Shown here: positions 8,930 through 17,706 of the stretch, piece after piece
How the letters are laid out: each line of letters begins with the position of its first letter
Numbering within the stretch: position 1 is the stretch's first letter
Assembly: GCF_000787815.1 (NCBI RefSeq)
Contig: NZ_BBPO01000042.1
Location: 5,092-69,091, forward strand
Length of the DNA stretch: 64,000 bases
Origin: Streptacidiphilus neutrinimicus
GTDB lineage: Bacteria; Actinomycetota; Actinomycetes; Streptomycetales; Streptomycetaceae
Direction: 5' to 3'
The notes under the pieces: model-generated
What the model saw: the letters and a program-made list of their open reading frames with translations, nothing else
What the model was told of the DNA's origin: nothing
Database searches by the model: none
Position numbers and translations under genes: made by a program

Positions 8930-9721
8930 ATGGACGACACGAGCTTGGTATCCCGCTTCCTGCGCGACGGCTTCGTGAAGCTGGAGGGCGCGGTCGCGCC
9001 CCGCGTGGCCGCGGACTGCGCGCGGCTGCTGTGGTCGGAGACAGGCTGCGACCCCGACGACCCGGCGACGTGGACGCAGCCCGTGCACTGGGTGGGCGGC
9101 ATGGCGCAGGGGCCGTTCGCCGCCGCGCCCAACTCACCGTCCCTGCACCACGCGTACGACCTGCTCGTCGGCGCGGGACGATGGGAGCCGCGCTACTCGC
9201 TGGGCACGTTCCCGCTGCGCTTCCCGCACGAGGAGGAGCCGGACGACGCGGGCTGGCACATCGAGGGGAGCTATCTGCCGGAGGGGGAGACCTGGTACTT
9301 CACGAACCTGCGCTCCCGTGACCGGGCCCTGCTGATGCTGTTCCTGTTCAGCGAGGTCGGCGAGGAGGACGCACCGACCCGGATCCGGGTCGGCTCGCAC
9401 CTCGACGTGCCGAGGGTGCTGGAGACGTACGGGGAGGACGGCGCCAGCGGGCTGACCCTCGCCCCCGAACTGGTGGCGGCGTCCGACCACCGGCCCGTCG
9501 CCCTCGCCACCGGATCCCCGGGCGACGTCTACCTGTGCCACCCGTTCCTGGTCCACGCGGCGCAACCGCACCACGGGGCCCGGCCGCGCTTCATGGCCCA
9601 GCCGCCGCTGATGCCCGCCGCGCCGTACGAGCTGGACCGCGCGGACGGCGCGTACTCACCCGTGGAGATCGCGATCCGTCGGGGCCTGGGGCAGGACACC
9701 CCGGCCGCCAGCCCTCGTTGA
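8930..9721 (+). CDS. Phytanoyl-CoA dioxygenase (PhyH)-family Fe(II)/2-oxoglutarate oxygenase
   Basis: 263 residues from ATG at 8930 (TGAGG upstream). Double-stranded beta-helix oxygenase: iron ligands are probably the His and Glu of GWHIEGSY (about residues 109-111) and the distal His of LCHPFLVHAA. The basic residue near ARPRFMAQPP would bind 2-oxoglutarate. Glu instead of Asp in the HxD/E triad is unusual but occurs in the family. It follows the aldo/keto reductase on the same strand with a 144-bp gap, so co-transcription is uncertain. Substrate unknown. Confidence 0.82.
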   Translation: MDDTSLVSRFLRDGFVKLEGAVAPRVAADCARLLWSETGCDPDDPATWTQPVHWVGGMAQGPFAAAPNSPSLHHAYDLLVGAGRWEPRYSLGTFPLRFPHEEEPDDAGWHIEGSYLPEGETWYFTNLRSRDRALLMLFLFSEVGEEDAPTRIRVGSHLDVPRVLETYGEDGASGLTLAPELVAASDHRPVALATGSPGDVYLCHPFLVHAAQPHHGARPRFMAQPPLMPAAPYELDRADGAYSPVEIAIRRGLGQDTPAASPR

Positions 9722-10081
9722 GCCCCTGCCTGTGCCGACCATCCGACGATCCGTCGGTGGACGGTATCCGACCGCGTCCACCGAAGAACCGGGAGCCCGC
9801 ATGCCCCTCGCCAGAACTGCCGTCCGCACCGCCCCGTGCTCGGCGGCTCGCCCTGACCGTGTTCGGCCCCTTCGCCCCCTGAGCCCCCGGGGGGCGTCGG
9901 CGACCGTGCCCGCGCTCGTCGTCGGGCTGGTCATGCCGTCCTGGGCGAGCCAATACTGAGAGTTCGCCACCAATCCGACCAGGATCCTCCGCTTGTGGCC
10001 AAAGTCGCTGGCGGGACCCGGTAGCGTATGCGCATTCAGGTCGCTGCCATGGACGCGACCAGCGCACGAGGGGGTCCGCCC
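9722..10081. other. Intergenic region upstream of the secreted lipase
   Basis: 360 bp. A plus frame from the ATG at 9801 to 9959 has weak coding character (alanine/valine-rich end) and could be a remnant. I could not assign it, and no convincing operator or hairpin stands out. Confidence 0.3.
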
Positions 10082-11437
10082 ATGTCTACTTCGCGAATAG
10101 TCCGCAGTCGTTTGCTGGTCCGGGCGGCCGGCACTCTCGGGGCGGTCGCCATCGGCCTGGGCGCGACGGTTTCCCCCGCCGCCGCGAGCACTCCGCACCA
10201 CGGCACCGAGCCCGGCAACGCCGCCCCCGACGCCCCGTTCGACGACACGGCCGTCGCGAAGGCCCAGGCCGCCGCGAACGCCGCCGCCCACGGCGGACAC
10301 CTCGAGACGCGGGCCCTGCCGAAGTCCCGCGCGGCGCCCACCGGTCAGAACGACTCGGGGGTCACGCCCGCCATCCCGGCCCCGACCGGTCCCTACCAGG
10401 TCGGCACGGTCAACCTGCACCTCGTCGACAGGACCCGGTACGACCCCTGGGTGCCGACCTACCCCCGTCGCGAGCTGATGGTCCAGCTCTGGTACCCGGC
10501 CACCCAGACCTCCGGGCACGCGCTCGCGCCGTGGCTGCAGTCCGAGGCCGCCGACAGCTTCCTGAGCAGCTGGAACGTCTGGCCCGGCTCGATGGACGTC
10601 CCCACCACCGCCGGGCACCTGGGCGCGCCGGTGGACCCCAAGGCCGGCAAGCTGCCGGTGCTGCTCTACTCGACCGGCCTCCACTCGGACCGCTCGCAGG
10701 GCACCGCGCTCGCGGAGGACATGGCCAGCCGCGGCTACCTGGTCGTCATGATCGACAGCACCCATGAGGCCAACGAGGTGCAGTTCCCCGGCCCCCGCCT
10801 GGAGACGGCCACCCCCGCCAGCTCCAAGTACACGCTGACCGTCCGCGCCGCCGACGCCAAGTTCGTCGTCAACGAGCTCGGCCTGATCGCCGGCGGCAAG
10901 GACCCCGACGTCGACGGCGCCGCGCTCCCCTCGGGGCTGTCCGGCAACGTGGACATGTCGCGCATCGGCATGTTCGGCTGGTCGTACGGCGGCCCGACGG
11001 TCCTGGACTCGATGACGCTCGACCCGCGGATCGCCGCCGGCGCGGACCTCGACGGCCAGCTCTACGGTCCGCAGGACGCGGAGAACCTGAACCGCCCCTT
11101 CCTGCTCTTCGGCGCGTCGTACCACGACCGCAGGGAGGACAGCAGCTGGGCCAGCGTCTGGTCGCACCTGACGGGGCCCAAGTACGAGCTGAAGCTGGCC
11201 GGCACCGAGCACCTGTCGTTCAGCGACTACGAGACGCTGTTCTCCCAGGCGGGCGAGGAGATGGGCCTGACCCCCGGCCAGGTCCAGCAGGACATCGGCA
11301 CCCTGGCCCCGAGCCGGGCCATCTACATCATGCGCACCTACCTGGCCGCCTACTTCGACACGGTCCTGCACATCAAGACCAACCCGCTCATGAGCGGGCC
11401 GTCCAAGAGCTTCCCCGAGGTCTCGTTCATCCGCTGA
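10082..11437 (+). CDS. Secreted alpha/beta hydrolase, PAF-acetylhydrolase (isoform II)-like lipase
   Basis: 451 residues from ATG at 10082, after a GAGGGGG ribosome site. Signal peptide at residues 1-36 (ending PAAAS). The body matches the platelet-activating-factor acetylhydrolase-like family: oxyanion region VLLYSTGLHSDRSQG, nucleophile elbow FGWSYGG, Asp in AGADLDGQLYG and His in GTEHLSFSDY, which completes a Ser-Asp-His triad. It likely hydrolyses phospholipid or other short acyl esters outside the cell. Monocistronic, closed by a strong hairpin. Confidence 0.9.
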   Translation: MSTSRIVRSRLLVRAAGTLGAVAIGLGATVSPAAASTPHHGTEPGNAAPDAPFDDTAVAKAQAAANAAAHGGHLETRALPKSRAAPTGQNDSGVTPAIPAPTGPYQVGTVNLHLVDRTRYDPWVPTYPRRELMVQLWYPATQTSGHALAPWLQSEAADSFLSSWNVWPGSMDVPTTAGHLGAPVDPKAGKLPVLLYSTGLHSDRSQGTALAEDMASRGYLVVMIDSTHEANEVQFPGPRLETATPASSKYTLTVRAADAKFVVNELGLIAGGKDPDVDGAALPSGLSGNVDMSRIGMFGWSYGGPTVLDSMTLDPRIAAGADLDGQLYGPQDAENLNRPFLLFGASYHDRREDSSWASVWSHLTGPKYELKLAGTEHLSFSDYETLFSQAGEEMGLTPGQVQQDIGTLAPSRAIYIMRTYLAAYFDTVLHIKTNPLMSGPSKSFPEVSFIR

Positions 11438-11453
11438 GCAGCGCCGCTGACCG

Positions 11454-11484
11454 GGCTCGGCCGCCCCGCCGTGGCGGCCGAGCC
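11454..11484 (+). terminator. Terminator after the secreted lipase gene
   Basis: Perfect 12-bp inverted repeat GGCTCGGCCGCC (11454-11465) / 11473-11484 with a 7-nt loop, 16 bp after the stop codon. No T-run follows, as is common in high-GC actinomycetes. Confidence 0.7.
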
Positions 11485-11648
11485 GGGGGCAGCCGACCCA
11501 CAGCGCCAGTACGGCAAGGCGCCTGGGGAACGCCGTGAATCGCGCCGTACCGCGTCTGCCGCAGCCTCCACGGCCATAACCCGTCCGAGTGACTGACCCG
11601 GAACACCTACTCCAGGTAGCGTGGAATAACGCTTACCGCGGAGGCTTG

Positions 11649-11804
11649 ATGCCCGATCAGCCGTGCAACGCGTGCAGCGGTCAAGGCGGAACCGACAAGG
11701 TCGAGTACACGTACGAGACGGACAGCGAAGGCAAGCTCGTCGCCAAGGAGCACCGGTTCTACAGCCCGTGCGCCTCGTGCGGCGGATCAGGGAGGATCGC
11801 CTGA
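11649..11804 (+). CDS. DnaJ-type zinc-finger mini-protein
   Basis: 51 residues. The ATG at 11649 is chosen because GGAGG sits 8 bp upstream; an in-frame start at 11589 lacks that. Two CxxCxGxG-type knuckles (CNACSGQG near the start and CASCGGSG near the end) are separated by an acidic/basic hairpin-like stretch, the arrangement of half a DnaJ cysteine-rich domain. It probably binds one zinc and may act as a tiny chaperone-like or nucleic-acid/protein adaptor. Its stop overlaps the start of the next small zinc protein (TGATG), so the two are translationally coupled. Confidence 0.75.
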   Translation: MPDQPCNACSGQGGTDKVEYTYETDSEGKLVAKEHRFYSPCASCGGSGRIA

Positions 11805-12067
11805 TGGACGACGACACCGCCAGGTCGGTGTTCCTGTGCCTCGACTGCGGGGCGCACTTCCTGCCGCCGGCCGCCATGCGATATCCGTCCGGGTCGGCAT
11901 CCGAGGCGTACTGCACCGAGTGCCAGCCGAAGCACTCGCCGGCCGAGCAAGCCCGTACGGGCATCAACCTCAGCGAGAACCAAGCCAAGCCTCGCGCACG
12001 ACGGCCGCGACGGGCCGGAACAGCGCCGGCCAAGGGCGGCAGCACACAGCGCAGCAAGCTCCTGTAG
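11804..12067 (+). CDS. Small zinc-ribbon protein coupled to the DnaJ-type mini-protein
   Basis: 87 residues. ATG overlaps the upstream stop by one base. A zinc-ribbon pair is clear: CLDC at about 12-15 and CTEC at about 37-40, followed by a basic tail rich in Arg/Lys (KPRARRPRRAG). The tail suggests nucleic-acid binding. I do not recognise a named family. Together with its partner it forms a two-gene operon of tiny metal-binding proteins. Confidence 0.65.
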   Translation: MDDDTARSVFLCLDCGAHFLPPAAMRYPSGSASEAYCTECQPKHSPAEQARTGINLSENQAKPRARRPRRAGTAPAKGGSTQRSKLL

Positions 12068-12339
12068 GCGCAGGGGAACGCCGTGGCCGTCGGCGACGGC
12101 TTCGCAGCCCGCCCGGCTGTCCGTGCGCACCGCCGCGCAGCAGTGATTTCACCGTGCGAGAAGGTTGCCGTCATGACCGGTGGCGCGAGTGCGGGCAGCG
12201 ATGTTGTCCTTGAAACCACTCGCCTGCTGCCAGGCCCTGGCGGGTAGCCGAGGCCTCCGTCCAAACCCTGTTCACCACGAGACGGCTCTGGAGCACCCCG
12301 TCCGGCCTTGCGGGCGGCCCTGATCGGTGAGAGTCGCCG

Positions 12340-12486
12340 CCCTCGAGGAGTCGTCGCGCGTGGGTTCGAAGCCGGTGTCGGCGGACAGCTCGCCGCGCTG
12401 GACGGCCTGTTCGAGCATGCGGGTGGCATTGCCGCGGCGCGTGTCGCGGACGGCGGTCAACAGGGCCTGCTGCAGTTCGAGGTTTC
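12340..12486 (-). pseudogene. TetR-family regulator C-terminal fragment
   Basis: About 49 minus-strand codons read NLELQQALLTAVRDTRRGN...MLEQAVQRGELSADTGFE, a typical TetR ligand-domain stretch. It is bounded by an in-frame stop upstream and loses homology after GFEPTRDDS. No DNA-binding domain is present. Read as a decayed remnant; medium-low certainty because it is short. Confidence 0.45.
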
Positions 12487-12618
12487 AGCTGAGGAGCCGA
12501 CGGCAACGCGATGAGCGGTGCGGCCGTCGAGGACGGGAGACGGATCCGCGCCGCGAGCCCGGACCTCGCCTGTCGCATGCGGGGCACAGATGGCGGCGCG
12601 GATGTTCGCGTCGGTGGG

Positions 12619-12726
12619 TCAGCGGTTGCGGCGGTGGCGCCCTGCGGGGCCGTGGAACCCGGAGGTCGAGGCCAGGATCCCGGCCAGGGCGAGCGGGGCG
12701 AACAGCAGGATTTCCGTGATGGTCAT
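12619..12726 (-). CDS. 35-residue single-helix membrane peptide
   Basis: ATG at 12726 with GAAAGGG six bases upstream, TGA at 12619. One hydrophobic segment (ILLFAPLALAGILAST) followed by a basic tail (GRHRRNR). Unknown function. Its strong ribosome site and position downstream of the hydrophobic-protein gene on the same strand argue for a real small gene, but a hairpin at 12781-12809 separates the two. Confidence 0.45.
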   Translation of the reverse strand: MTITEILLFAPLALAGILASTSGFHGPAGRHRRNR

Positions 12727-12780
12727 GCAGGGCCCTTTCGGATACCGGGGGAGCGGTCGGCTGCTCGGAGTCTGTGTGGT

Positions 12781-12809
12781 GCGGGAGCCGCACTGGTGGC
12801 GGCTCCCGC
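12781..12809 (-). terminator. Hairpin between the two minus-strand mini membrane genes
   Basis: Perfect 10-bp stem GCGGGAGCCG (12781-12790) / CGGCTCCCGC (12800-12809), 9-nt loop, 24 bp beyond the hydrophobic-protein stop. Confidence 0.65.
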
Positions 12810-12832
12810 ACGCGCTCATGCCCCCGTGGTCG

Positions 12833-12997
12833 TTACCAGCGGTACCAGCGGCCCCGGGATTCGCCGGCGCCGCGGAAGAAGAACCCGGCGATCCACAGCA
12901 CGAGCACCACCAGTGCGACCCACCAAAGGACATGTACGGCGAAGCCGAGGCCGCCCAGGATCAGGGCCAGCAGCAGTACCAACAGCAGAGCACCCAT
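12833..12997 (-). CDS. Small 'hydrophobic protein' (two-helix, about 54 aa family)
   Basis: 54 residues; ATG at 12997 with a very strong GAGAAGGAGG site. Two adjacent helices (LLLVLLLALILGGLGFA and LWWVALVVLVLWIAGFF) and the C-terminal GRWYRW match the short membrane protein family found in many actinomycetes and Listeria-type bacteria, often linked to stress. Function is not known. Monocistronic. Confidence 0.75.
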   Translation of the reverse strand: MGALLLVLLLALILGGLGFAVHVLWWVALVVLVLWIAGFFFRGAGESRGRWYRW

Positions 12998-13279
12998 AAT
13001 GTTTGCCTCCTTCTCGAGGCCACGTGTGCCCGCGAACCGGACGGTCATGCGCCGCATCCGCAGGACGCACGCCGTCCGGACCGCGTGGGCGGCCTCCCTG
13101 GAAGCCGGCGGCTCGGACGTGGCGCTCGTGCCGCCGTTCGACACGTGGCGACGGGGTGGTTCCCCCGGGCCGAGCTGACGGGGTCCGAGTCCGCTGGGCC
13201 GAAAGGGAACGGGAACAGGCGCCCGCCGCCACGGTGTGGGATCCCGGGCGGATGCCGAGGCGTTGGATACCGTGAGGTC

Positions 13280-13546
13280 ATGGCAGCGAGGCTCGTCACC
13301 GACGTCCATCCGTTTCCCGAGGAGACGGACACCGATCCGCGCCACCACATGTGGGTCCTGACTGTCACTGAGCCGGTGCCGGTCGGCTGGTGGATCAGCG
13401 TGGGCAGCGGGCACAACACGGAGGTCGCGCAGGTCGACGCGTGCGATCTCGCGGACCCGTACTACGTGTGCAGGCTGGCGACACGACTCGCGAACGAGCA
13501 CAAGGCCGGCGAGGACGTCACGGTCATCGGCGAGCTCCCGGACTGA
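13280..13546 (+). CDS. Hypothetical small protein, unknown family
   Basis: 88 residues; ATG at 13280 with GTGAGG upstream. Acidic, tryptophan-containing ([17 protein letters not shown]), with a likely mixed alpha/beta fold; no motif recognised. It sits 88 bp ahead of the alcohol dehydrogenase on the same strand and might be co-transcribed with it. Confidence 0.6.
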   Translation: MAARLVTDVHPFPEETDTDPRHHMWVLTVTEPVPVGWWISVGSGHNTEVAQVDACDLADPYYVCRLATRLANEHKAGEDVTVIGELPD

Positions 13547-13634
13547 GCAAGCCAGGGCCGCCGCCGCGAAGTGCGCGTTGCCGCGTCCGCCGGCTGAGCC
13601 CGGCCCCGTACCGCCTTTGAGGAGTACCCAGTCC

Positions 13635-14675
13635 ATGCGTGTCAACGCCTACGCCGCCCCGGCCGCCGGTCTGCCGCTGGCCCCGACCACGGTGGAGCGT
13701 CGTGCTGTGGGGCCGAACGACGTCCTGATCGCGATCCGGTACGTCGGTATCTGCCACTCCGACATCCACACGGTGCGGGGCGAGTGGGGTCCGCAGCCCT
13801 TCCCGGTCGTCCCCGGGCACGAGATCGTCGGCACCGTCGTCGAGGTCGGTTCGGACGTCACCAGGCACCGGCCCGGTGACCGGGTCGGTGTCGGCTGTCT
13901 GGTCAACTCCTGCGGCCGGTGCGCCCCGTGCCTGGGCGGCGACGAGCAGTACTGCGCGCGGGGCCCCGTCTTCACCTACGCGTTCACCGACCACGACGGC
14001 ACCATCACCCAGGGCGGCTACTCCACTCACATCGTCGTCGACGCCCACTTCGTGCTCTCCGTCCCCGACAGCCTTGATCCGGCCGCGGCAGCCCCCCTGC
14101 TGTGCGCGGGCATCACCACCTACGCCCCGCTGCGCCGCTGGGGCGCGGGCCCGGGCAAGCGCGTCGCGGTTGTCGGGCTCGGCGGCCTGGGCCACATGGC
14201 CGTGAAGATCGCCCACGCGTTGGGGGCCGAGGTCACCGTGCTGTCCCAGTCGCTCAAGAAGCAGGAGGACGGCCGCCGCCTCGGCGCCGACCACTACCAC
14301 GCGACCGCCGACCCGGCCACCTTCACCGAACTCGCCGGGCGCTTCGACCTGATCGTGAACACGGTCAGCGCCGAGGTCGACGTCAACGCCTACCTCGGCC
14401 TGCTCACTGTCGGCGGCGTCCTGGCCAGCGTCGGGGCAGCCCCCGGTCCGCTGGTCGTCGACGGCTTCCTGCTCAGCAGCGCGGGCCGGGTCCTGGCCGG
14501 TTCCATGATCGGCGGGATCGCGTTGACCCAGGAAATGCTCGACTTCTGCGCCGAACACGGCATCGGCGCCGACATCGAGGTGATCTCCGCCGACCAGGTC
14601 AACGAGGCCTACGAGCGGGTCCTGGCCTCCGACGTCCGCTACCGCTTCGTCATCGACACCGCCACCATCGGCTGA
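13635..14675 (+). CDS. Zinc-dependent NAD(P) alcohol dehydrogenase (MDR family, YahK/CAD-like)
   Basis: 346 residues; ATG at 13635 after GAGGAG. Catalytic zinc ligands are Cys in GICHSDIH (about residue 40), the GHE motif of VPGHEIVG and a later Cys (LLCAG). The structural zinc site is the four-Cys lobe [15 protein letters not shown]. The Rossmann motif [13 protein letters not shown] lies at about 177-190. The sequence is of the cinnamyl-alcohol dehydrogenase/YahK group of NADP-dependent aldehyde reductases. Stand-alone, physiological substrate unknown. Confidence 0.92.
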   Translation: MRVNAYAAPAAGLPLAPTTVERRAVGPNDVLIAIRYVGICHSDIHTVRGEWGPQPFPVVPGHEIVGTVVEVGSDVTRHRPGDRVGVGCLVNSCGRCAPCLGGDEQYCARGPVFTYAFTDHDGTITQGGYSTHIVVDAHFVLSVPDSLDPAAAAPLLCAGITTYAPLRRWGAGPGKRVAVVGLGGLGHMAVKIAHALGAEVTVLSQSLKKQEDGRRLGADHYHATADPATFTELAGRFDLIVNTVSAEVDVNAYLGLLTVGGVLASVGAAPGPLVVDGFLLSSAGRVLAGSMIGGIALTQEMLDFCAEHGIGADIEVISADQVNEAYERVLASDVRYRFVIDTATIG

Positions 14676-14754
14676 TCCACGCCGACACGAACGGCGGCAG
14701 GCTCCGCGCCCTCTCGCCGTCCCACCTGCCCGCACGCTGTGCGGACGCGGCGGC

Positions 14755-14826
14755 GAAGCCTTCCCCGCGGCCCGTCCGGACGCCGTCGACGAAGCCCTCC
14801 CCGCGGCCCGTCCGGACGCCGCCGAC
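14755..14826. repeat. Two-copy 36-bp tandem repeat
   Basis: Units 14755-14790 and 14791-14826 differ at two positions (GAAGCC[T/C]TCCCC... and CCG[T/C]CGAC). The repeat lies in the intergenic DNA between the alcohol dehydrogenase and the secreted hydrolase. Confidence 0.85.
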
Positions 14827-15002
14827 GAACCGTCACGTCACCAGCACCGTCGCCCTTGGGCGTCCGCGCTGAGCCCGATCGGACGCAGCCTGCGGGTCCG
14901 GACGGGTGGACTCGCCGGGTGAAGCCCCGGGAGGTGGGCCCTGGGCGCGGTGCCTGCGCCAATGATCTCCGGCAAGGTCACCTCTACGGAAGAGCCGAAC
15001 AG

Positions 15003-16211
15003 ATGCCTGCCTTGCGTCGTCCCTCCGGCCGCCGATTCGTCGCGGCCATGGTTGCCCTCGCCGCCGCCGGTTCTGCCGTCCTCGCCGGGCCGTCGGTCCA
15101 GGCCGTGGAGCGGCAGACCGGCCACGTGGCCGCCGGTCGGTCCGCGGACGACTGCCGACTGGATCCCGCGCTCGTCGCCCGCCTCGACAAGGCGATCCGG
15201 GCGACGATGAAGGAGACCGGGACCCCGGGCGTGACCGTCGGCCTGTGGCTCCCGGAGCGGGGCGACTACGTGCGGTCGTTCGGGGTGGCGGACAAGGCGA
15301 CGGCCGCGCCGATGCGGCCGGGCCTGTTCATGCGGATCGGCAGCGAGACCAAGACGTTCACCGCCACCGCCGTGCTCGAACTGGTGGACCAGGGGCTGAT
15401 CAAGCTCGACGCCCCCGTCGCGAGGTACCTCCGCGGTGTCCCGGACGGCCGGCACATCACCATCCGTCAGCTGCTGGAGATGCGCAGCGGCCTTTTCCCG
15501 TACAGCGCAGACCCTGACTTCATCAAGGCGTTCCTCGCTGACCCGTACCGCCAGTGGACTCCGCAGGAGCTGCTCTCGTACGCCTTCCGCCACAAGAACG
15601 TCTTCCCGCCGGGGGCGATGTTCCAGTACTCCAACACCAACTACGTCCTGCTCGGCCTGCTGGTGGAGAAGTACGGCCGGATGCCGCTGGCCGACTTCGT
15701 CCGCGAGCGCATCCTCAAGCCGTCCCACCTGGACCACACGCTGTTCCCGACCGGAGCCGAGTTCCCGGCCCCGCACGCGCACGGCTACACCAACCAGACG
15801 CCCACCGGCGCGGTCGCCGACGCGACGCACTGGAACCCCAGCGCGGCCTGGGCGGCCGGCGCGATGGTCTCCGACCTGCACGACATGCGCCTGTGGGCCA
15901 AGGACGTGGCCACCGGCACGCTGCTCTCCCCGGCCACCCAGGCGGAGCGGGTGAAGTTCATCCCCGCCGGCTTCCCCGACGCGGGGTACGGCCTGGGCCT
16001 GTTCGAGACGGCCGGCTGGCAGGGGCACAACGGGTCGATCCCCGGCTACCAGAGCGCGGTGGTCTACCTGCCGCAGGAGGACGCCACGCTGGTGGTCCTG
16101 CTCAACACGGACATCTCGAACAACGGCGCCGAGCCGAGCACCCGGTTCGCGAACGCGATCACCTCCCTCGCGACCCCGAACCACGTCTACAACCTCCCGG
16201 CCACGGGCTGA
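15003..16211 (+). CDS. Secreted serine hydrolase, class C beta-lactamase / D-Ala-D-Ala carboxypeptidase family
   Basis: 402 residues. Signal peptide at 1-34 (RRPSGRR then an alanine-rich core ending VQA). Penicillin-binding-protein-like motifs: SxxK as S114-ETK117, YxN as YSN in MFQYSNTNY, and HxG as HNG near residue 342. The long middle region and Leu/Met-rich lid fit the esterase/DD-peptidase branch rather than true AmpC. It acts outside the membrane on peptidoglycan peptides or esters. Monocistronic with a strong hairpin after it. Confidence 0.88.
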   Translation: MPALRRPSGRRFVAAMVALAAAGSAVLAGPSVQAVERQTGHVAAGRSADDCRLDPALVARLDKAIRATMKETGTPGVTVGLWLPERGDYVRSFGVADKATAAPMRPGLFMRIGSETKTFTATAVLELVDQGLIKLDAPVARYLRGVPDGRHITIRQLLEMRSGLFPYSADPDFIKAFLADPYRQWTPQELLSYAFRHKNVFPPGAMFQYSNTNYVLLGLLVEKYGRMPLADFVRERILKPSHLDHTLFPTGAEFPAPHAHGYTNQTPTGAVADATHWNPSAAWAAGAMVSDLHDMRLWAKDVATGTLLSPATQAERVKFIPAGFPDAGYGLGLFETAGWQGHNGSIPGYQSAVVYLPQEDATLVVLLNTDISNNGAEPSTRFANAITSLATPNHVYNLPATG

Positions 16212-16243
16212 ACCTCCGCGCCGAGCCGCGCCACGTCCCGTCC

Positions 16244-16274
16244 GGGCCCGGCCTTCCTGCGGAAGGCCGGGCCC
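16244..16274 (+). terminator. Terminator after the serine hydrolase gene
   Basis: Perfect 14-bp stem GGGCCCGGCCTTCC (16244-16257), 3-nt loop TGC, right arm 16261-16274. Confidence 0.75.
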
Positions 16275-16403
16275 AGCCCGTTGGGCCTGCTCCGTCGCGG
16301 ACGTCACCGCCACGTTTCGCGCCGTGACAGGTCGTCCGCCATGTGAGAGATGCACCGGAGACGCCTTGACCGGGATGGGGACCCTCTGCTGAACTCACGT
16401 CTC

Positions 16404-16481
16404 ATGAACCCGCGCGTGGATTTGACCCGGCGGCGCCACATCGATCTGGCGCACGTCTCCAGCGCGTTCTGTTGCCGCTGA
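16404..16481 (+). CDS. Cysteine-ending leader peptide of the sulfonate operon
   Basis: 25-codon frame, ATG 16404 to TGA 16481. The sequence contains RRRHIDLAHVSSAF followed by Cys-Cys-Arg-stop. Short leaders with RRHIDL...SAxC at the end occur ahead of sulfur-assimilation genes in actinomycetes and are thought to let translation stall when charged tRNA-Cys is short, changing downstream RNA folding. Here it precedes a sulfonate uptake/desulfonation operon by about 330 nt, which fits that job exactly. The ribosome site is weak. I did not resolve the alternative hairpins in the 16482-16809 leader. Confidence 0.8.
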   Translation: MNPRVDLTRRRHIDLAHVSSAFCCR

Positions 16482-16809
16482 CGCCGGACGCGGTTCTCGT
16501 CGCGACGGCCCTTTGACGCCGAAGTCCTCCGCTTCGCCGTCCGCGTGGGTGTGCCTCGGCACGTCTCCTGGGCTGACGTGTCGGTCGTCGCCTGATCGGC
16601 CGCCATCCGGCCGCTGACGGGCCGTCGGCACCTCTTCCTTCCCCGCGCTCTTTCCTCGGACCTTCGTTCCGTCCTTCCGGGCCTTCCTCGGTCCACCGCC
16701 CCGCCCGCTGCGGCGCGAGGCGGCGTGCCCGTGCGCCCGTGCCTGCTTCCTACCGACTACTGACCCCTTCTTCCCGGCACTGCGCCGGCCTCTGTGAGGA
16801 GATCCCGCC

Positions 16810-17706
16810 ATGTCCCTGCGCCTTCGCAAGCTCACCAGCCGTATCGGCGCCGTCGCCGACGGTGTCGACGTCACGGCGGTGCCCGACCTGCCCACGATCA
16901 GGGCTCTGCGCGAGGCTCTCAACGAGCACAAGGCACTTGTCTTCGACGACGTCGACCTCGACAACGCAGGCCAGGAGCAAGTGGCCCGATGGTTCGGTGA
17001 GCTCACCACGGCCCACCCCAACGTGCCCGCCGCGGACGGCACAGCCAACGTGCTCGCCGTCGACAGCGAAACCTCCAAGGCGAACGCGTGGCACACCGAC
17101 GTCACCTTCGTCGTCAACCCGCCCCAGGTCACGACCCTGCGCTCGCTGGTGACCACGCCCTACGGCGGGGAGACGATCATCGCCAACACCGGCGCGGCCT
17201 ACCGCGACCTGCCCGAGCCGCTGCGAGCACTGGCGCAGTCGCTGCGCGTGGTGCACACCAACCAGTTCGACTACGCCCGCCCGCAGGCGGGGACGGAGCA
17301 GGAGCGCGAGTACGACCGGGTGTTCGTGGCGACCCCGTACGAGGCCGAGCACCCTGTGGTGCGCGTGCATCCGCTGACGGGCGAGCGCGGGCTGTTCATC
17401 GGCGGGTTCGCCAAGCGGATCACCGGGCTGTCCGCCGCCGACTCCGCCGATCTGCTGCGACTGTTCCAGTCGTACGTCACGCGCCCCGAGAACGTGCTGC
17501 GATGGACCTGGTCGCCGAACCAGCTGCTGGTCTTCGACAACCGGATCACCCAGCACTACGCGGTGGACAACTACGACGACCACCCGCGTCGGCTCAACCG
17601 GGTCACCGTCGCGGGCGAGGTGCCGGTCGGCGTCGACGGACGCCGCAGCGTGCAACTCCTCGGGGACGCCTCCCACTACACCTCCGTGCTGGAGGTGGCG
17701 GCATGA
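16810..17706 (+). CDS. TauD/TfdA-family Fe(II)/2-oxoglutarate dioxygenase
   Basis: 298 residues; ATG with GAGGAGA upstream. Cleaves the C-S bond of sulfonates such as taurine, releasing sulfite, with 2-oxoglutarate and O2. Iron ligands: H95-T-D97 in NAWHTDVTF and the distal His in NRITQHYAVDNY; the Arg in DDHPRRLNRVTV should bind 2-oxoglutarate. First structural gene of a five-gene sulfur operon; its stop overlaps the permease start (ATGA). Taurine is the default guess; sulfate esters or other sulfonates are possible. Confidence 0.88.
   Translation: MSLRLRKLTSRIGAVADGVDVTAVPDLPTIRALREALNEHKALVFDDVDLDNAGQEQVARWFGELTTAHPNVPAADGTANVLAVDSETSKANAWHTDVTFVVNPPQVTTLRSLVTTPYGGETIIANTGAAYRDLPEPLRALAQSLRVVHTNQFDYARPQAGTEQEREYDRVFVATPYEAEHPVVRVHPLTGERGLFIGGFAKRITGLSAADSADLLRLFQSYVTRPENVLRWTWSPNQLLVFDNRITQHYAVDNYDDHPRRLNRVTVAGEVPVGVDGRRSVQLLGDASHYTSVLEVAA

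Noticed and set aside
9732-9959. 75-codon plus frame before the secreted lipase
   Set aside because: No ribosome site, no motif; could be decay or chance.
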